Under the pieces are notes generated by a model, which had not been told where the DNA came from, made no database searches, and saw only the letters and a list, made by a program, of their open reading frames with translations. Position numbers and translations under genes: made by a program. From positions 1 through 5,708 of the forward strand of contig CAMWMW010000136.1 in NCBI GenBank assembly GCA_947175455.1: a DNA stretch of 5,708 bases. Direction: 5' to 3'. Below are positions 1 through 5,708 of this stretch, piece by piece (within the stretch, counting starts at the first letter, position 1; each line of letters begins with the position of its first letter). Origin of the DNA: an uncultured Porphyromonadaceae bacterium. GTDB taxonomy: Bacteria; Bacteroidota; Bacteroidia; Bacteroidales; Muribaculaceae.

Positions 1-415
1 CTATAGCGATGCCGATCCCAACCAGCTTGAACGCGATTATACGGAAATCCGTCTTCCTGAAATCATCTATTCTCTGGCAGAGTGCAAGATGAGAAGCGGA
101 GACCGCACGGGAGCGGCGAAACTGTTGAACTCAGTGCGAAAACGCAACTATCCGCAGGAGAATCACAACGATGTGCTTTATTCTCCCGAAGGCAACGCAA
201 GATTCGATGAGAAAGAGATGCTTGCCGAATGGGGCAGGGAGTTTTTCGCGGAAAGCCGTCGCCGCATCGACCTCGTGCGTTTCGGCAAGTTCAATTCCGG
301 AAAATGGTGGGACAAGAATCCCGATGCCGACAACCATACGGCGATATTCCCGATTACCAGAAGCATACTCAATTCCAATCCTGTTCTCGTGCAGAATCCG
401 GGATATGGCAGATAA
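1..415 (+). CDS. SusD/RagB-family outer-membrane glycan-binding lipoprotein, C-terminal part (5' end cut by window)
   Basis: Only the last 137 complete codons are present. The reading frame is already open at the window edge (codons start at base 2) and ends with TAA at 413-415. SusD proteins are surface lipoproteins that form the lid of a SusC TonB-dependent transporter and bind the incoming oligosaccharide. The fragment has the usual SusD C-terminal landmarks in order: an RLPEIIYSLAECKMRSGD helix, then AAKLLNSVRKRNYP, then the amphipathic WGREFFAESRRRIDLVRFGKF-type segment (written here as a class, residues spread over bases 227-289), and a closing FPITRSILNSNPVLVQNPGY box, which corresponds to the family's 'lPIP..E...NP.L.QNPGY' ending. 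There is no frameshift or early stop in the visible part. The signal peptide, the lipobox and the upstream susC cannot be seen. The gene is followed after 21 bases by the SusE/F-like gene, the normal susC-D-E order. Its specificity cannot be read from this part. The family call is very secure. Confidence 0.95.
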   Translation, partial: YSDADPNQLERDYTEIRLPEIIYSLAECKMRSGDRTGAAKLLNSVRKRNYPQENHNDVLYSPEGNARFDEKEMLAEWGREFFAESRRRIDLVRFGKFNSGKWWDKNPDADNHTAIFPITRSILNSNPVLVQNPGYGR

Positions 416-436
416 TGACCTTATATATTGCAAATC

Positions 437-1945
437 ATGAAAATAAAGAACATATTTCAGATACTCATCCTGTTGCTCCTGACGCTGGGAGCCACCGGAT
501 GCGAAGGGGAGAAAGACCTCATAATCATCGACGGCAATCTTCCCATCAAGACCTCGACATTATATCTTGTGGGCGACGCGACTCCGAACGGCTGGAGCAT
601 CGATGCCCCCACGCCCATGACTGCGACAGAAGAAGACCCGCTTGTATTTGTATGGGAAGGTCCTCTGAATGCCGGAGAGATGAAATTGTGTCTTGCCACC
701 GGAAGCTGGGACAATCCCTTCATCCGTCCGATGGTTGCCGGAGATGAGATTACAAAAAATGGAATCCCGGAGACGGAGTTCGATATGTATGCCGGAGATC
801 CCGATAAAAAATGGAAAGTTGTCGATGCCGGAATATACAGCCTCCGTTTCGATCTGCGCAACTGGACCATGTCGGCTTCCTATGTCAGAGAACCGGATGC
901 TCCGGTAGTGGAACCTATAGAGGCAGACGCGTTGTATATGGTCGGAAACGCGACTCCAAATGAATGGAACATCGACAATCCGACAGAGCTTGAGAGAAAG
1001 TCGGATTACGTGTTTGTTTACGAAGGTCCCCTGACGGAAGGCGAGATGAAAGCGTGCACAGCGACCGGCAGCTGGGATGTGCCATTTGTGCGTCCTGCGG
1101 CAAACGGATGCAAGATAGGCAAGGACGGAGTCGCCGAGGAAGGTTTTGTTTATACCACCGGTCCCGACAACAAATGGGTTGTGGAGACATCCGGTATCTA
1201 CCGTATTACCTTCGACCTCGCGAAATGGACTATAGTCGCGGAATATCTCGAAGATTTTGCTCCGGCTCCCAAGCTGTTCATGATAGGGGAGGCGACTATA
1301 GGAGGCTGGAGCTGGGACAACGCGACTGTCGTGGAGGCTGATCCCGACAATCATGATCTCTTCGTATGGGAAGGTGAGTTGTCAAGAGGTTCTCTGAAAG
1401 CGAGTCTTGAGAAAGACTTCAACGCTCCTTTCTACCGCCCCTCTTACGGGGGATGCGAGATCTCCGAATCAGGAGTGGCTTCAAACACGATGGTGCACAC
1501 CGCAAGTCCCGACGACCAGTGGATGGTGGTTGCCGCCGGCAAGTACCGACTCACCTTCAACATCGCGGACATGACGTTCGACGCCGTGTATCTCGATGCA
1601 TCCGTTACGGCTCCGGCTTTGTATATGATTGGCTCGGCGACTGCCGGAGGATGGAGCCTTGACGATGCAACGGAGTACACGCCGACAGAGGGCGTGGAAG
1701 GTGAATACACATGGACGGGAACCTTAAAGACCGGCATATTCAAACTTTGCACAGTGAAAGATTTCAGCGCGCCGTTCTATCGTCCGTCATCCTCGGGCTG
1801 CACAGTGTCGAAAGCGGGTGTTTCCGCTCCCGATGTTGTCTACACCACCGGTCCCGACGACCAGTGGGAGGTGACTGAAGAGGGTGTGTATACCATCACT
1901 ATCAATATTAAAGACATGACAATCAAGGCTGAAATGCAGAATTGA
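437..1945 (+). CDS. SusE/SusF-like outer-membrane glycan-binding lipoprotein with four tandem repeats
   Basis: A 502-residue protein. I choose the ATG at 437 over the in-frame TTG at 428 because it places a basic MKIKN start directly before the hydrophobic core (residues 6-17). The lipobox is ATGC with Cys22, followed by E-G-E-K-D. Acidic residues just after the lipidated Cys are the known Bacteroidota surface-export signal. After a linker of about 19 residues come four homologous repeats at about residues 42-150, 166-270, 280-385 and 395-500. Each opens with L(Y/F)-x-(V/I)-G-x-A-T and a W-(S/N)-x-D turn. Each then has an (F/Y)-x-W/Y-x-G-x-L strand, a P-F-x-R-P box, a D-x-x-W-x-V segment and a closing G-x-Y strand. 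This matches the carbohydrate-binding repeats of SusE and SusF, which hold glycan at the surface without cleaving it. SusF has an N-terminal Ig-like spacer and three such domains; here there are four and no visible spacer. The gene lies between susD and two glycosidases. The ligand is unknown; alpha-glucan is plausible from the neighbours. Confidence 0.9.
   Translation: MKIKNIFQILILLLLTLGATGCEGEKDLIIIDGNLPIKTSTLYLVGDATPNGWSIDAPTPMTATEEDPLVFVWEGPLNAGEMKLCLATGSWDNPFIRPMVAGDEITKNGIPETEFDMYAGDPDKKWKVVDAGIYSLRFDLRNWTMSASYVREPDAPVVEPIEADALYMVGNATPNEWNIDNPTELERKSDYVFVYEGPLTEGEMKACTATGSWDVPFVRPAANGCKIGKDGVAEEGFVYTTGPDNKWVVETSGIYRITFDLAKWTIVAEYLEDFAPAPKLFMIGEATIGGWSWDNATVVEADPDNHDLFVWEGELSRGSLKASLEKDFNAPFYRPSYGGCEISESGVASNTMVHTASPDDQWMVVAAGKYRLTFNIADMTFDAVYLDASVTAPALYMIGSATAGGWSLDDATEYTPTEGVEGEYTWTGTLKTGIFKLCTVKDFSAPFYRPSSSGCTVSKAGVSAPDVVYTTGPDDQWEVTEEGVYTITINIKDMTIKAEMQN
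560..1936 (+). repeat. Four coding repeats of about 115 codons (glycan-binding modules)
   Basis: Repeat units lie at about 560-886, 932-1246, 1274-1591 and 1619-1936. Repeats 2, 3 and 4 start 342-345 bases apart (114-115 codons); repeat 1 has a longer linker (372 bases to repeat 2). The protein repeats are clearly related. Short DNA identities also survive: GTCCCGACGACCAGTGG occurs at 1506-1522 and 1851-1867 (exactly 345 bases apart), and ACCACCGGTCCCGAC occurs at 1154-1168 and 1844-1858 (exactly 690 bases apart). Units 1 and 2 share GSWDxPF(I/V)RP, whereas units 3 and 4 share DF(N/S)APFYRP. This suggests duplication of a two-domain ancestor, possibly with later exchange. Confidence 0.85.
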
Positions 1946-1961
1946 TAAATTTAAAGCTAAT

Positions 1962-3380
1962 ATGAAAAAGATGAATATAATATCAATGGCTGTCGGGGCG
2001 GTGTTGCTGGCATCTTGCTCGGATACCATCGAAATGCGCCGTCCTCCCGTATATGAACTTCCGGAACTGCCCGTGGTGGAAGATATACACACATATAAGG
2101 CGCCTCTCTACTGGAGCATATATGAACACTGCTACACCCAGGAACAGGCGGGTGTCAGCAACTCGGACATGGATTTTACTCCCGAACAGTGGGATGAGGT
2201 CATAGACTGGGTGGCAAGAGAACTGAAGCCTTACGGTTACGACATGGTCTGCACGGACGGTTTTATTCCCATGGAGGCAAGGGATGCCTCTGGATATATG
2301 ACCCATTACGGCTCGATGTCTCTCAAGGATCTCGTGGCAAAATGCAAGGCGAAGGGACTCAAAGTGGGTGTCTACGACAACCCGCTTTGGATTCACGGTC
2401 CGCGTGAGACGAAAATAGAGGGCACGGACTATACTTTCGGCAATCTGTATTACAACGGCTCCGTCGACATCTTGAATCCTTCTGTCGAGAACATGTGGTT
2501 CAACTGGGTGGTTGCCGAGAATCCCGGCGCACGCGAATATATCGACGGTTTCTTCAGGCATTTTGCGGAACTGGGCATAGATTATATCCGTATGGACTTC
2601 CTGTCGTGGTATGAAGACGGCAAAGACCGCAATATAGGAGTTGTCGGTCACGGTTACGGACATGAAAGCTATGCGCGCGCACTCAACTATATTGCCGAGT
2701 CGGCAAAGAAATACGGCATATTCACATCGTTGGTAATGCCCCATCTTTACGGAGATGCGGCGGTTGAGTCCAAATATGGAAACATGGTGCGTATTGTGGC
2801 TGACACCGCCGGAGGCGGCTGGTGGCATTGCTCGTCGTGTGACCGAGGAAAGTCGTATACCACATGGCCGAACTGCATGAACATGTTTGACGGATTCACA
2901 TACTGGTCACATATCGCCGGACGCGGCAAGGTGATTCTTGACGGTGACTTTATCCGTCTGAACACCTTCGGCAGCGATGCCGAACGCGAGACAGTGGTGT
3001 CGCTCCAGCTCATGGCTGGCGGTCCGGTGACTGTGTCAGACCGTCCGTCTACAATCGGAAATCTTGTAAGTTTCTATACAAACACCGAGATGCTGGCATT
3101 GAACGCAGACCGGTTTGTAGGCAAGCCTTTGAGTGACAAGCTTAATGATGCCAACAACCGCATATGGTACGGCACAATGAGCGACGGCAGTCACGTAATA
3201 GGTCTGTTCAACCGTGATGACAGCGCGGCTTCGATATCCGTCACTCTCTCGGATCTCGGTATTTCAGGAGAGTGGAACATGCGCGACCTCTGGCGCCATG
3301 CCGATGAAGGTAAGGCTCCCGTCACCATAACCGCTCAGATTCCGGCTCACGGATGCAAAATTATCAAATTGACCAAATAA
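1962..3380 (+). CDS. GH27-like (clan GH-D) glycoside hydrolase lipoprotein, probably not a classical alpha-galactosidase
   Basis: A 472-residue protein starting at ATG 1962, 16 bases after the previous stop. MKK plus a hydrophobic stretch ends in lipobox LASC (Cys19) followed by S-D-T-I-E, so it is a lipoprotein, possibly surface exposed. A Pro-rich linker (about 25-45) precedes a (beta/alpha)8 catalytic domain (about 46-370) and a C-terminal beta-sandwich (about 398-472, with GLFNRDD, RDLW and PAHG boxes typical of GH27). The likely nucleophile is Asp212 in YIRMDF. The likely acid/base is Asp281 in RIVAD, matching the Arg-x3-Asp pattern of alpha-galactosidases. Asp99 in CTDG matches the first Asp of the family's DD pair, and LDGDF (326-330) and MAGGPVTVSD (351-360) match later GH27 blocks. 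However, the second Asp is Gly100, the usual Lys before the nucleophile is Arg210, and the Glu that contacts the sugar 2-OH appears to be lost. GH27 also contains isomalto-dextranase and beta-L-arabinopyranosidase, so a retaining enzyme of other specificity is likely. Automatic annotation as alpha-galactosidase would be doubtful. The fold call is secure; the substrate is inferred. Confidence 0.82.
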   Translation: MKKMNIISMAVGAVLLASCSDTIEMRRPPVYELPELPVVEDIHTYKAPLYWSIYEHCYTQEQAGVSNSDMDFTPEQWDEVIDWVARELKPYGYDMVCTDGFIPMEARDASGYMTHYGSMSLKDLVAKCKAKGLKVGVYDNPLWIHGPRETKIEGTDYTFGNLYYNGSVDILNPSVENMWFNWVVAENPGAREYIDGFFRHFAELGIDYIRMDFLSWYEDGKDRNIGVVGHGYGHESYARALNYIAESAKKYGIFTSLVMPHLYGDAAVESKYGNMVRIVADTAGGGWWHCSSCDRGKSYTTWPNCMNMFDGFTYWSHIAGRGKVILDGDFIRLNTFGSDAERETVVSLQLMAGGPVTVSDRPSTIGNLVSFYTNTEMLALNADRFVGKPLSDKLNDANNRIWYGTMSDGSHVIGLFNRDDSAASISVTLSDLGISGEWNMRDLWRHADEGKAPVTITAQIPAHGCKIIKLTK

Positions 3381-3385
3381 GCTGA

Positions 3386-5518
<2,133 letters not shown>

Positions 5519-5539
5519 TACGGAAAAAGGTAAAAGGTA

Positions 5540-5600
5540 AAAAAGACTGACAGAAAAAAAAGACACCGATTCGGTGTCTTTTTTTTCTGTCAGTCTTTTT
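5540..5600. terminator. Long perfect hairpin, probable bidirectional intrinsic terminator
   Basis: A perfect inverted repeat: arms 5540-5568 and 5572-5600, 29 bp with no mismatch and an ATT loop. It begins 21 bases after the GH97 stop. The stem is layered: an inner AGACACCG/CGGTGTCT helix, an A7/T7 tract, an outer GACTGACAG/CTGTCAGTC helix, and finally A5/T5. The T-run after the inner helix alone would make a classical terminator on the + strand. The A-rich left side gives the same on the - strand, so it could also stop a convergent downstream gene. Confidence 0.88.
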
Positions 5601-5708
5601 CGCTCAGTGGGAAGCAGGGTGTCTGTCCATCCCTTTTGGCTCGGAGGGAATGAAAACTGAAACCTGACTTTTGTAAATGTCAGAAAAATGGCTGAATAAG
5701 TGTTATAT
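5601..5708. other. Non-coding tail after the operon
   Basis: These 108 bases after the terminator hold no convincing open reading frame on either strand. The only structure seen is an imperfect inverted repeat at 5664-5683 (CTGAC/GTCAG arms, with TTT/AAA pairing inside after one mismatch). The stretch may be the spacer to a neighbouring gene beyond the window. Confidence 0.6.

Noticed and set aside
428..436. TTG at 428 as start of the SusE/F-like gene
   Set aside because: The ATG at 437 gives a normal lipoprotein signal peptide starting MKIKN; the three extra residues add nothing.
416..436. Possible internal promoter before the SusE/F-like gene (TATATATTG)
   Set aside because: The spacer is only 21 bases, too short for both promoter elements, and A/T richness before starts is normal in Bacteroidota.
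229..747. 172-residue + strand frame bridging the susD and susE/F-like genes
   Set aside because: Out of frame with both well-supported genes, and Arg/His/Cys-rich without any domain.
560..1354. 264-residue reading frame on the - strand
   Set aside because: Fully antisense to the repeat protein, no recognisable motifs, and composition typical of a shadow frame.
560..1936. Periodic repeats as a possible CRISPR or non-coding array
   Set aside because: The 115-codon period stays in frame within one intact coding sequence, and the repeats are diverged protein domains.
1983..2828. 281-residue reading frame on the - strand
   Set aside because: Lies opposite the GH27-like catalytic domain, whose motifs are clear; no independent family signature.

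Overview
This window reads as the 3' part of a Bacteroidota (Bacteroidales) polysaccharide utilization locus. The evidence is a SusD-family C-terminus followed by a SusE/SusF-like lipoprotein, lipoprotein signal peptides with acidic residues just after the lipid-bearing cysteine, A/T-rich start regions without clear Shine-Dalgarno sequences, and two secreted glycoside hydrolases. G+C is about half by eye. That is higher than in typical Bacteroides and would suit a Muribaculaceae- or Prevotellaceae-like genome, but this placement is only an inference.

All genes lie on the + strand and look like one transcript: the end of a susD homolog (1-415), a 21-base gap, a four-repeat SusE/F-like glycan-binding lipoprotein (437-1945), a 16-base gap, a GH27/clan-D glycoside hydrolase lipoprotein (1962-3380), an 11-base gap, and a GH97 enzyme closely resembling SusB (3392-5518). 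A perfect 29-bp inverted repeat (5540-5600) follows 21 bases after the last stop codon and closes the operon. The final 108 bases hold no gene I can support. The susC partner, the regulator and the promoter must lie upstream, outside the window.

The proposed working model is as follows. SusD and the SusE/F-like protein capture the glycan at the cell surface. The GH27-like lipoprotein, anchored in the outer membrane or in another envelope membrane, cleaves it. The soluble periplasmic GH97 enzyme then releases monosaccharide. The GH97 keeps every glutamate of the inverting alpha-glucosidase subgroup. The GH27-like protein keeps the catalytic Asp pair and the Arg-x3-Asp motif but has lost several residues that bind galactose in true alpha-galactosidases. 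Together these point to an alpha-glucan or isomaltose-type substrate (GH27 includes isomalto-dextranase) rather than an alpha-galactoside. The substrate remains a hypothesis and is the most interesting aspect of the window.
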